A DNA stretch of 64,000 nucleotides, taken from positions 1-64,000 of the forward strand of contig UQIS01000003.1 of NCBI GenBank assembly GCA_900541245.1. Direction: 5' to 3'. The translations under genes and the position numbers were made by a program. The notes below the pieces were generated by a model, which worked only from the letters and a program-made list of their open reading frames with translations, searched no databases and was not told the DNA's origin. Positions 28,191 to 37,600 of the stretch are shown here, piece after piece. The stretch's first letter is position 1, and each line of letters opens with the position of its first letter. The DNA comes from an uncultured Collinsella sp. (GTDB lineage Bacteria > Actinomycetota > Coriobacteriia > Coriobacteriales > Coriobacteriaceae).

Positions 28191-29282
28191 ATGGATACCC
28201 TCAACGATCTAAATGAGCGCGTCGACGCCTTCGTCGGCACCAGCTCCTTCGACACGCCTGCCGCGGCAAACGACCAAGCTCCCATCGATGTACCCGCCGA
28301 GGTTCACGAGGACATCGTCGCCTCGGTCGATTTCTCCGAGGTCGAGCTCGCAGACGAGTTCACCGAGCCCCAGATAGCCGTGACCCCCAACGGACTGCTC
28401 CCCATGGAGCCGCTGCCCATCGACGGGCGTTTGCGCAAGGCGGCCCTCCGCATGCCCGACGAGATCGAGGAGGCCAGCGGCTTTACGCTCTTCGGCCGTC
28501 GTATCAAATCGCTCATCTACACCACCGACGTGGCCGTCATCCGCAACTCCAATGCCGATGCTGTCTTTGCCGTTTACCCCTTCACGCCGCAGCCCGCCAT
28601 TACGCAGGCACTGTTGACCGTCGCCGAGTGCCCGGTCTTTGTAGGCGTGGGCGGCGGAACTACGACCGGTAAGCGCTCCGTGCAGATGGCAGCCGTCTCC
28701 GAGATGCAGGGCGCGGCGGGCTGCGTGGTCAACTCCCCCGCTACTGCCGAGATGGTCGAGCACATCACCAACATCGCCGACATCCCCGTCATCGCCACGG
28801 TCGTACGTTGCGACGATGATGCGCATGCCAAAGTGCGCGCCGGAGCCAAGATTCTCAACATCGCCGCCGGCAAAAACACACCCCAGGTCCTGCGTGAACT
28901 GCGCGAGCACTATCCCAACCTGCCGCTCATCGCGCCGGGCGGCAAGACACCCGAGAGCATCCGTGAGACCATCGCTGCCGGCGCCAACGCCATCATCTGG
29001 ACGCCGCCTTCGGCCCAGCAGCTACAAACCGACATGATGCAGCGTTATCGCAAGATGAAGGAAGACGCCACACCTGTCATCTCGCGCGACGATGTGCCCA
29101 TTATCGACCAGGTCGCCGCCGCCGAGGTCAGCCAGGTCGAGAACATGAATCCCGACGTGCCGATTCCCGACGAAGTCATCGAGCGCGTCGCTTCGATCCA
29201 CGAACGCGTCGAGGAGCATCGCGCCAACCGCGGCCTCAAGCCGTCACTGCACGGCTTCTTCTTCCGCGGAAAGAAACGCTAG
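28191..29282 (+). CDS. Uncharacterised TIM-barrel-like protein
   Basis: I do not recognise this 363-residue protein with certainty. Residues ~1-80 are acidic and variable. Residues ~85-285 look like a beta/alpha barrel of the KDPG-aldolase/phosphate-binding type: CPVFVGVGGGTTTGKRS, IPVIATVVRCDDD, KVRAGAKILNIAAGKN and LPLIAPGGKTPESIRETIAAGANAIIWTPP, with Gly-rich loops that could bind phosphate. The last ~75 residues are helical and end in a basic tail GKKR. There is no signal peptide. A strong terminator follows, and the gene appears to stand alone. Confidence 0.65.
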   Translation: MDTLNDLNERVDAFVGTSSFDTPAAANDQAPIDVPAEVHEDIVASVDFSEVELADEFTEPQIAVTPNGLLPMEPLPIDGRLRKAALRMPDEIEEASGFTLFGRRIKSLIYTTDVAVIRNSNADAVFAVYPFTPQPAITQALLTVAECPVFVGVGGGTTTGKRSVQMAAVSEMQGAAGCVVNSPATAEMVEHITNIADIPVIATVVRCDDDAHAKVRAGAKILNIAAGKNTPQVLRELREHYPNLPLIAPGGKTPESIRETIAAGANAIIWTPPSAQQLQTDMMQRYRKMKEDATPVISRDDVPIIDQVAAAEVSQVENMNPDVPIPDEVIERVASIHERVEEHRANRGLKPSLHGFFFRGKKR

Positions 29283-29294
29283 CCGCAACAGCAA

Positions 29295-29332
29295 GGCCCG
29301 CCCCACAAACGTGAGGCGGGCCGTTTTCGTTT
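29295..29332 (+). terminator. Intrinsic terminator
   Basis: A perfect 8-bp stem GGCCCGCC/GGCGGGCC (29295-29302, 29315-29322) is followed by GTTTTCGTTT, 12 bp after the TIM-barrel-like gene. It also lies downstream of the convergent DegV gene. Confidence 0.85.
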
Positions 29333-29363
29333 GAGCAATCACGCAGCGACGTGATGAGCCAAG

Positions 29364-30254
29364 TTAATCCACGCGCTTGTCGCCCATAAAGAAGAGCGCC
29401 ACCGTACCAGGTCCGGTATGCGAGCCAATCAGAGTACCGATGTCATTGATCTCAATCTTGCCTTTAAGCTGCGGGACCTGTTCCTCAATCAGCGCCGCAA
29501 CTGCCTCGGCATCCTCGCGGCACGCCGAGTGCGACATGATGCACTTACCCGAATAATCTGCACCGTCCTGCACGTGTGCCATCATGGTCTTAGCCATCTC
29601 GGAAATCGCGCGCTTCTTAGTGCGAATCTTCTCACGTGGCGACAGCTTGCCGTCGCAATCGACCGTCATAAGCGGGCAAATCTTAAGCGCCGTGCCGATG
29701 ATCGCGCTCGCGGCCGAAATGCGACCGCCGCGCAGGTAGCTCGACAGATCGGTCGAGAAGAACCAGTGGTGCAGGTTGAGCTTGTGCTCCTCGATCCAGG
29801 CAGCCGTCTCGTCGAGTGAAGCTCCGCTATCGCGCACGTTGGCGGCATATTCCAGCAACAGGCCAAAGCCCGAAGACGCCGCCAGCGAATCGATGACGCG
29901 CACCTTGCCGCCCTGGGGATAGCGATCCGCGAGCATCTGCGCCGCAACGCAAGCCGAACCATACGTACCCGAAATACCCGAAGATAGCGTCAGGTGCAGT
30001 ACATCCTTACCCTCGGCAACAAACGGCTCCCAAAACTCCTCGTACTCACCCACGCTCACCTGAGACGTCTTGGGCATGGCACCCGCGGCAATCTGAGCAA
30101 AAAACTCGTCCGGCGTAATCGACTGATACAGATCGTCCGTATAGACAACATCGTCGATCTCGTAATGAAAACACACGACAGGGATATTGCGCGACGCAAA
30201 GAACCCACGGGTTCGATCGGCGGCGGATTCACAGGTCAGGACAAAATCACTCAT
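29364..30254 (-). CDS. DegV-family fatty-acid-binding protein
   Basis: This 296-residue DegV protein has FVLTCESAADRT at the N-terminus, PKTSQVSVGEYEEF, LHLTLSSGISGTYGSA and SSYLRGGRISAASAIIG, the expected lipid-binding residues. It would carry a fatty acid in the cytoplasm for a FakA-type kinase. It is clearly diverged from the DegV at 10815, suggesting different fatty-acid specificities. The ATG at 30254 lies 6 nt after AAGGAG; an ATG at 30272 is upstream of that site and unlikely. Confidence 0.9.
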   Translation of the reverse strand: MSDFVLTCESAADRTRGFFASRNIPVVCFHYEIDDVVYTDDLYQSITPDEFFAQIAAGAMPKTSQVSVGEYEEFWEPFVAEGKDVLHLTLSSGISGTYGSACVAAQMLADRYPQGGKVRVIDSLAASSGFGLLLEYAANVRDSGASLDETAAWIEEHKLNLHHWFFSTDLSSYLRGGRISAASAIIGTALKICPLMTVDCDGKLSPREKIRTKKRAISEMAKTMMAHVQDGADYSGKCIMSHSACREDAEAVAALIEEQVPQLKGKIEINDIGTLIGSHTGPGTVALFFMGDKRVD

Positions 30255-30518
30255 ATGAGGCTCCTTACTCATTACTGCGCAAATTATCGCACAGTGAGCC
30301 TACATACGGTACATATGTCCACTATTTACCAAATCGAAGCAATAATAGCGAACATCTTTACCACCATCGTCTCCACCGGCTCCACGCATAAATACCTGAG
30401 AAAACACCTTCTGTCGTCTCCACTCAACCGCCATATCTACCTCAACTAAATCGATTTACCAAACCATTCAGCCGACAATTCAGCCGCTGGCGCAAAATCG
30501 AAACAAAAGCGGCGCATA

Positions 30519-30550
30519 CTGATAAACGTTTGACGCTGTTTATCAGTTTT
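30519..30550 (+). promoter_or_regulatory. Leader hairpin before fructose-1,6-bisphosphatase
   Basis: Perfect arms CTGATAAAC (30519-30527) and GTTTATCAG (30538-30546) are followed by TTTT, ending ~12 bp before the ribosome site. It could be a weak attenuator or an operator. The remainder of 30255-30574 is AT-richer than its surroundings and shows no gene. Confidence 0.4.
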
Positions 30551-30574
30551 ACCAGCTCCATCGGAAGGTGTTTC

Positions 30575-32491
30575 ATGGTCGCATTCGATCGCAATCCGCA
30601 AGACTTCAAGTATCTGCGCCTGCTGTCGAGACAGTTTCCCACCGAACAATCCGCGTTTACCGAAATTATCAACCTCTCGGCCATCCTCAACCTACCCAAG
30701 GGCACCGAGCATTTTATGAGCGACGTGCATGGCGAGTACGAAGCCTTTATGCACATCCTCAACAACTGCTCGGGCGTCGTGCGCGAACATGTCGACGAGA
30801 TCTTTGGCGACACGCTCTCCTTTGACGAAAAGGGCGAGCTGTGTACGCTCATCTACTACCCGCGCGAGAAGATCGAGCTGGTCCGCAGCCAGCGCGAGGA
30901 CTCGCCCACCTGGTACAGGACGATGCTTGACCAGCTCATCATGGTCGCCCGCTCGCTTTCGAGCCGCTATACGCGCTCCAAGGTGCGTAAGGCCATCCCA
31001 CGCGATTACGCCTATATCATCGACGAGCTGCTGCACACGCATCCGGACGAGAACAACTATCGCGTGCGTTATCACGAGCGCATCGTGGAGTCCATTCTGG
31101 AGACCGCCAGCGCCGACGACTTTATCGAGTCGCTCGCCTCGCTCATCAAGCGGCTGGCCGTCGACCACCTGCACCTGGTGGGCGACATCTTCGACCGAGG
31201 CGGCGGCGCGGCCAAGATTATGGACCGCCTGCTCACCTACCATTCGCTCGACATCCAGTGGGGCAACCACGACCTGCTGTGGATGGGCGCTGCGGCCGGT
31301 GAGCCCGCCTGCATCGCCACGGTGCTGCGCAACAACCTACGCTACGACAATTACGAGATCCTGGAGAACGACTACGGCATCTCGCTGCGTGAGCTTGTCG
31401 CCTTTGCCGATGCCACCTACACCGACGGTGAGTCCATCACCCCGCTGATCAAGGCCATCAACGTGCTGCTCTTTAAGCTCGAGGGCCAGATTATCCAGCG
31501 CCATCCCGAGTTCGACATGACCGACCGTCTGTTACTCGACAAGATCGATCACGACACCGGCACGGTCACGCTCGCCGACGGCAGCGTGTGGCCGCTCACG
31601 ACCAACGACTTCCCCACCGTCGACCCGGCAGACCCCTATACGCTCACGCCCCAGGAGCAGCACATCATCGACAAGCTCGTGTCCGAGTTTGTCACCGCCG
31701 ATCACCTGCATCGCCATATCGATTTCCTCTATTCCCACGGCTCGATGTACAAGGTCGCCAACGGCAACCTGCTCTTCCACGGCTGCGTTCCGCTCAACGA
31801 AGACGGCACCTTTAGCAGCATGAACTGTCTGGGCACCTGGCACGCTGGCCGCGATTATCTCGATTTTTGCGACCACATCGCCCGCCGCGCCTGGCGCGTG
31901 GGCGACCGCGACGCCCTCGACTGGATGTGGTACCTGTGGATTGGCTTTAACTCACCCGCCAGCGGACGCCTGGTGCGTACCTTTGAGCGCGCCTATATCG
32001 CCGATAAGAGCACCTGGGTCGAGCCGATGGACCCGTACTTTACGCTTACCAAGTCGCCCTCGGTCTGCGACGACATCATGCGCGAGTTTGGCGTCGCGCC
32101 CATGGCATGCTCGCCGACCGGCCACATCATCAACGGCCACACGCCCGTTAAAACCACCAAGGGCGAGCAGCCCATCCGCGCCAACGGCAAACTGCTGGTC
32201 ATCGATGGCGGCTTCTGCCGCGCTTACCATCCCAAGACGGGTATCGCCGGCTACACGCTTATCTCGAGCTCACGCGGCTGCCGCCTCAAGTCGCACCAGG
32301 CCTTTACGACGGTTGCCGAGGCGCTCACGCGCAACGTGGACATCGAAAGCGAGACCAACCGTTTTGACCAAGCAGACCGTCGCCGCATGGTGAGCGACAC
32401 CGATTCCGGAGCCAAGATCCGCGGCCAGATCCAGGACCTGCGCCAGCTGCTCGATGCATATAGAAACGGTGCTATCGAGGAGCGCGCCTAG
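30575..32491 (+). CDS. fbp: Fructose-1,6-bisphosphatase, class III
   Basis: This 638-residue enzyme converts fructose-1,6-bisphosphate to fructose-6-phosphate for gluconeogenesis. It belongs to the calcineurin-like class III type of Gram-positives (B. subtilis Fbp, ~670 residues). Metal-site motifs are MSDVHGEYEAF, VGDIFDRGGGA and IQWGNHDLLWMGA, with NGHTP near the C-terminus. The ATG at 30575 follows GGAAGGTG; an upstream ATG lacks a ribosome site. Two gtrA genes follow on the same strand. Confidence 0.95.
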   Translation: MVAFDRNPQDFKYLRLLSRQFPTEQSAFTEIINLSAILNLPKGTEHFMSDVHGEYEAFMHILNNCSGVVREHVDEIFGDTLSFDEKGELCTLIYYPREKIELVRSQREDSPTWYRTMLDQLIMVARSLSSRYTRSKVRKAIPRDYAYIIDELLHTHPDENNYRVRYHERIVESILETASADDFIESLASLIKRLAVDHLHLVGDIFDRGGGAAKIMDRLLTYHSLDIQWGNHDLLWMGAAAGEPACIATVLRNNLRYDNYEILENDYGISLRELVAFADATYTDGESITPLIKAINVLLFKLEGQIIQRHPEFDMTDRLLLDKIDHDTGTVTLADGSVWPLTTNDFPTVDPADPYTLTPQEQHIIDKLVSEFVTADHLHRHIDFLYSHGSMYKVANGNLLFHGCVPLNEDGTFSSMNCLGTWHAGRDYLDFCDHIARRAWRVGDRDALDWMWYLWIGFNSPASGRLVRTFERAYIADKSTWVEPMDPYFTLTKSPSVCDDIMREFGVAPMACSPTGHIINGHTPVKTTKGEQPIRANGKLLVIDGGFCRAYHPKTGIAGYTLISSSRGCRLKSHQAFTTVAEALTRNVDIESETNRFDQADRRRMVSDTDSGAKIRGQIQDLRQLLDAYRNGAIEERA

Positions 32492-32569
32492 CACCACCTG
32501 CGGGGATTGGCTAAACTTGCTGAGTTTGTCATCCCCGCGGCGCTTCGGCGCCAGCTTAAGGCAGGTACC

Positions 32570-32935
32570 ATGCAAAAGCTCCTTGCGCAGATCATGAAAT
32601 TTGGCGTCGTCGGTGTCATTGCCACGGTTATCGACTTTGGCATTATGAATCTGCTCCACTACGGTCTGGGCCTCAACATCCTAATCGCCAACACCAGTGG
32701 CTTTATCGTCTCGCTCATCTTTAACTACCTCGCAAGCATGAAGTACGTGTTTGCGCACAAGGAAGGCATGAGCCGCCGCCGCGAGTTCATTATCTTTGTC
32801 GTGCTGTCCGTAATCGGCCTGGCACTCAACGACGGTATCGTGCTGACACTCAACGCCGGCCTGGGACTCGAGGCCAATATCGCCAAGATCTGCGCCACCG
32901 CGCTTGTCATTGTCTACAACTTTGTGACCCGATAG
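32570..32935 (+). CDS. GtrA-family membrane protein, apparently shortened by an amber codon
   Basis: This 121-residue protein has four membrane segments of the GtrA type (FGVVGVIATVIDFGIMNLL, NTSGFIVSLIFNYL, and two after the charged loop HKEGMSRRREF). GtrA proteins are thought to move polyprenyl-linked sugars across the membrane. The frame stops at TAG (32933-32935), but the next codons read IFLEGDETK before TAA. The paralog at 33184 ends RRFFLEGARS, so the TAG probably replaced a sense codon and removes about ten residues. The start at 32570 follows AAGGCAGGTACC. Confidence 0.85.
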   Translation: MQKLLAQIMKFGVVGVIATVIDFGIMNLLHYGLGLNILIANTSGFIVSLIFNYLASMKYVFAHKEGMSRRREFIIFVVLSVIGLALNDGIVLTLNAGLGLEANIAKICATALVIVYNFVTR

Positions 32936-33183
32936 ATCTTCCTAGAGGGCGACGAGACCAAGTAACTCGCAACCTTACAGCCTTACGATGCCCACGGACA
33001 ATGCGCGCTCAGCACAGTATCGCCCGCGGGCATCGTTCGTTTACGGGCAATTTTTCAACGTCTGCGGATTAGCTCTTGAAAATTTGGCGAGTTCGTATAG
33101 TTCTTGGCAAAGACCTTACGTTTCCCCTGCAAAAGCTCTAAAGTATCCTCTGCTCGATTCATCAACGCATTGGATGTGATTAC

Positions 33184-33591
33184 GTGCGCAAGGCACTGGC
33201 ACAACCTCATACCAAGCAGTTCCTCAAGTTCGCTGTCGTGGGTCTTATCTCCTTTGGCATCGACTGGGGCATGCTTATTGCGCTCGTCGAGCTGTTCCAC
33301 CTCGATTTTTTGATGAGCACGACGGTCTCGTTTACCACGTCCGTCGTGGTTAACTACTGGCTCAGCATGAAGTACGTGTTCGACCATCGCGAGGGCATGA
33401 GCCGCAAGCGCGAGTTCACGATCTTCACCATCCTGTCGGTAATCGGTCTGGGCCTCAACGACCTGTACATGTTTGTGGGCGTCACGTTTTTAAGCATCGG
33501 CTACCAGGCTATGAAGGCCATCGCAACGTTCCTCGTCACCTGGTACAACTACTTTAGCCGTCGCTTCTTCCTCGAGGGCGCACGGTCGTAG
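33184..33591 (+). CDS. GtrA-family membrane protein
   Basis: This 135-residue protein is a paralog of the preceding one, with four membrane segments and the matching loop SMKYVFDHREGMSRKREFTIF. It starts with GTG at 33184; the ribosome site (GGA) is weak. The C-terminus YNYFSRRFFLEGARS is intact. The likely role is flippase-like support of cell-surface glycan assembly. Bases 32936-33183 contain a possible hairpin (CGATGCCC/GGGCATCG, 32988-33032) but no gene. Confidence 0.88.
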   Translation: MRKALAQPHTKQFLKFAVVGLISFGIDWGMLIALVELFHLDFLMSTTVSFTTSVVVNYWLSMKYVFDHREGMSRKREFTIFTILSVIGLGLNDLYMFVGVTFLSIGYQAMKAIATFLVTWYNYFSRRFFLEGARS

Positions 33592-33618
33592 TCGATTCAC
33601 TATTTGCCTGAATGTATA

Positions 33619-33655
33619 ACCGGTTGGAATTCCCATTCCAACCGGTTTTTTGTTT
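33619..33655 (+). terminator. Intrinsic terminator after gtrA
   Basis: The stem AACCGGTTGGAAT pairs with ATTCCAACCGGTT around CCC and is followed by TTTTTGTTT. Confidence 0.88.
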
Positions 33656-33690
33656 GCCGAGAGACCCGGCGGCCCAGTCCCATTCGCATG

Positions 33691-33729
33691 AAAAAACGGG
33701 CGGCCCGGATGTTTGTCCGAACCGCCCGT
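33691..33729 (-). terminator. Intrinsic terminator of the DUF4430 operon
   Basis: On the minus strand GACGGGCGGTTCGG pairs with CCGGGCCGCCCGT (33697-33729) and is followed by six Ts. It lies ~25 bp after the 312-aa gene and ends the riboswitch-controlled transcript. Confidence 0.85.
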
Positions 33730-33751
33730 CTGGCGCGCTATGTCGAGGCCT

Positions 33752-34690
33752 CTAGCCTGTCACGTAATACCAAACCACGTTGTCGCCGTTTGAGAGAACG
33801 TAGTTGCTGCAGGCCGTCATGGGCGTTGTGCCGTTGACGGAGTACATCCAGCCGCTCGTGCCGCCGTGCTGTTTCTCGGCCAAACCACCAATCGCGGAGA
33901 CATACGTGCCGTACGACGAGCCATGTGCGTTGACAGAAAGGCCCAGCGCGCACAGGGCATCGTAAACGGTAGCGCCTTCGTTAAAGGTAAAGGTGCCACC
34001 AGAGGACACAGGATTGCCCACGGCGCTCGATGTGACCGAAACCGTCACCGTTACGTAGCTAGGCTGCTGCGAGCTGCCCTGGTCGCCAGTAGAGGCGTTG
34101 CCGTTATCGGGGGCAGAAGATGCCCCGCTGGATGAAGAGGAGGCGCCAGGCATAGAGCCGGCCCCGCCAGAAGAAGTCGAGTTCTGAGAAGTCGACTGAT
34201 TGCCGTCGGTCTTTTTATTGCTGTTCTTCTCTCCAGACTTCTTGCCATCCTTGTCTTCGGACTTTTTGCTATCCGAGCCCTTGTTTGATTCCTTGTCCGA
34301 AGACTCGGACTCCTTCTTAGAGTCAGATTTATCCGAACCCTTAGACTCGTCGTTCGACCCATCCGAAGATTTGGAATCCTTGGAGCCAGCTTTACCCGAA
34401 GCGACGGTCGAGTCAGACCCCTTGGCGTCCTTCGCGACGACGCTCTCCCCCGTCACGGTCTGAACGATCCAGTCAATGGACCAGGCGCCGCTCTCGGAAG
34501 GATGGACGAAGCCCAGCGATATGACAATTAGCGCAACGCACGCGGCGGTCAGGACGCCAGTAAGCGCCTTCCGTCGAGGGGCGGACGCCGCCGAAGCGGC
34601 GCCCTGTTGCTTTGCATCGTCGAACTGAATGAACGAGGAATTTGGTTGCTTGGGGTCAGCGTCCTTGGATTTATTGGACACAGCCCTCAC
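33752..34690 (-). CDS. Membrane-anchored DUF4430 protein
   Basis: This 312-residue protein has one N-terminal membrane segment (LTGVLTAACVALIVISLGF, residues ~43-61). A ~130-residue hydrophilic spacer very rich in Ser, Lys, Asp and Gly follows. One C-terminal DUF4430 (transcobalamin C-terminal-like) domain runs from SYVTVTVSVTSS to the end and contains GGTSGWMYSVNG and NGDNVVWYYVTG. The layout suggests a domain held outside the cell on a flexible stalk. The assigned GTG start abuts the stop of the upstream gene (TAG then GTG). A GTG three codons later has AGGTGAGG before it and may be the true start. Either way translation is likely coupled. It shares a B12 riboswitch with the upstream gene. 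Confidence 0.85.
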   Translation of the reverse strand: MRAVSNKSKDADPKQPNSSFIQFDDAKQQGAASAASAPRRKALTGVLTAACVALIVISLGFVHPSESGAWSIDWIVQTVTGESVVAKDAKGSDSTVASGKAGSKDSKSSDGSNDESKGSDKSDSKKESESSDKESNKGSDSKKSEDKDGKKSGEKNSNKKTDGNQSTSQNSTSSGGAGSMPGASSSSSGASSAPDNGNASTGDQGSSQQPSYVTVTVSVTSSAVGNPVSSGGTFTFNEGATVYDALCALGLSVNAHGSSYGTYVSAIGGLAEKQHGGTSGWMYSVNGTTPMTACSNYVLSNGDNVVWYYVTG

Positions 34691-37600
34691 CTACCGACGT
34701 TTGGTGAACTCGAACACGCCGACGATGGCGAGACCGATGACGCCGGCGGCAACGCCAACAATGGCGAGCGGGTTGGCGCCAGTCTCCTGCTCGGAAGCAC
34801 TAGAGGGCTTCTTAGCAGTGGTCGTGGAAGCAGCACCCGTATCGGACTTGGAATCGGACTTCTTGTCGGACTTGCTGTCCTTCTTGTCAGACTTCTTGCC
34901 AGACTTCTTCTCGTCCTTCTTATCGGACTTATCGGAGTCCTTCTTGTTGGACTTGTTGTCCTTGGTCTCGGTCTTGGTCGACACCGTCGTCTTGGTCATC
35001 GGCTTATGACCCGGAGCGACAGCGCCGCCAGTCTGCTGGCCCTTCGTGCCGGAGCCGGAACCCGTGCCCGTGCCAGCGCCAGCACCGGAACCGTTGCCAG
35101 CGCCACCATTGCCGCCATTGGAGCCAGAACCGCCATTGCCGCCAGGGTTAACAGCATTCTTGGTCCACTTGGCATACAGCGTCAGATCGGCCGTTACCGG
35201 CGTACTGAAGTCATACGCCTGCGTGCAAGCCTCATCGGTATACCAACCGCCGAAAGTGTAGCCATCGCGCGTCGGATCGGCCGGCTTGACCAGCTTGCCA
35301 TCGGCCGTAGCAACAAACTTAGTGTCGCAAGCAGACCCGCCGTTGGAATTAAAGGCAACCGTCCAAGACTCAACGGCCCCGAGCTTGAACAGCGTGCTCG
35401 AATCATTGATGTAGTACAGGTTGCCAGATGCATCGGCGATGACCGGAGAGTCACAGTACTGGTAATGGCCAGCCGCATCATAAATCTGCGTCGCCTCTGC
35501 ATCGCCGAGCGTATAGCGATACACGCCACCACCAGCAGAGTAGTTGACGTAATCCTTGCTATCCGCGCTGTTAACGGTGAAGTACACATGGGTCTTGCCG
35601 CCCTGAACGCTCACCAGCGGAGTAGCAGCAATACCGTTGAGGCCAGCCGGCAGCGCCTTGCCGTCGGCAGCAGCGATCATCGTGGTCTTACCCGTCTTCA
35701 GGTTATAGAGAACCAGAGCAGAGCCAGTAGCCGTCTGTCCGCCGACAATCAGATTGTCACCAGACACCGCGGGGGCGCTCAGATTATTCGTAAGGCCCAG
35801 ATCAACCGTCTTCTGCTCGCTCAGTACGCCCTTCGCCGAAAGCGAAATCACATGAAGCTTTCCGTCGTGTGTCATCTGATAGAAGGTCGAACCATTAGAC
35901 GGATCGGCAATGCAATCGGCATTTGCGACAGCGCCGAGCTTCATGGTCGAAACGACATCGCCCGTCGTCTTATCAATGCACTTAAGCGTGCCCGCGCTCG
36001 TAGGAACGATGGCATACTTATCCGTCAAAGCCGCACCAGTCCAGTAATAGCCCTCGGCAGGGTCGATGTTCTGCCAAGAAACTTCGCCCGTGGCAATCTT
36101 AATGCGTGCAAAGGAGCCGTTGCCGTAGGTCGCGTTGTAATTCTCGTCATACGAAATATCGACCGAGCCTACATAGACGTACTCGCCGTCCGAAACGACG
36201 GTGCAGGAGCTCTGCGTCAAGTCCGTCAAACCAGGCGTCAGCCACTTGCAGATCAGCTTGTCTGCAGTAATCGCCTGGACCGCACCGCCGTTGAGCGGAA
36301 CGATGATAAGGCCATTGGTATAGATCGGACGAGAAGTATAGCTCACCTTGGAGGCAAGCGGCGCAGAGGCAACCTTTTTGCCCGTGGACGAATCGATCTT
36401 AATGAGCTCGTTCTCGGTCGCGATATACACAAAGCCGTTAGCGATGACAGGCTCGCTGCAGTTGGCATACTGCTGACCAGACTCGGCCTTCCAATCGAAG
36501 GCCCACTTAAGACCGGCGGCCTGCGCAGGCGTCTTGGCATCCGTTACGGTCGAACCGTTGCCACTGTTGCCGTAGCCGGCCCACTCGGCATCCCAATCAG
36601 GGGTCGTCGCGCTCGGGTCCACGACAATCTTGTCGGGATCGGGCATGGCCGAATCGTCGGTGGTATAGGCAAGCGTAACCTTATCGCCGCTCTTGAGCGT
36701 AATCTGATTGGCGCAGAGTAAGGAGGGCTCTCCGTTGATATACAGGTGCCAATATTTATTGGTCGCAGCATCCCAGGCATACGGCTTGTGATCGAACGGC
36801 GAGTTGATGGAATTGAGGAACCAGTACTCACCACTCTGGGAGCCGTTGTACGTAACGCCCTTGGCCTTCAGGACCGTCTCAATAAGGTTCTGGGCAGTAG
36901 AGCCTTCGGGCAGAGAAACATTGCTTGCCGAGCCCCAACGAGTATTGTTGCCGTTGACATCGGGACCGATAACATCGACAGACCCAAGAACCTGGCCAGG
37001 AAGGGCATCGGCGTCAGCACCATACATAAAGGTGACGGCATCGCCCTCTTGGAGCTCGTAGACACCGGCGCCAACGTCGGCGAACTTGCCATTTACGTAG
37101 AAGCGCCAATAGCTATTAGTCGCAGCATCCCAGCCATAGGACTTACCATCGAACGGCGAAGTAATGCCGTTGAGGAACCAGCCCCAAGACGATTCGCCAG
37201 CATCGAGAGTAAGGCCGGTCTGCTCAAGGAGATCCTTGGCAGTAGAGCCCGACTTGAGACTCGTCTGGCCCGTCGAAGCCCAAACCTGCTGCTTGCCGTC
37301 CTTGTCCTTACCGAGGACCTGAACGGAAGCATGGACGGAATCAGACGGCAACTGGTCGCCCCAGCCACCGTAGAACCACGTAACGGTATCACCAGCATGA
37401 ATGGTGACATTGTCTGCCGTGTAGTCGCTCGACTTGCCGTTGATGAACAGCTGCCAATAGGTCGAATAATCTTGGGGCGTACCCAGCTCAACACCGTTGT
37501 ACTTAAGGCTCAGAATGAAGGAGCCAGCAGCAACGGCGTCGATGTCATTCGCCTCAAGCGCGACCTTCGTAAGGTCAAGTGCGCTCGAGCCGGACGTCAC

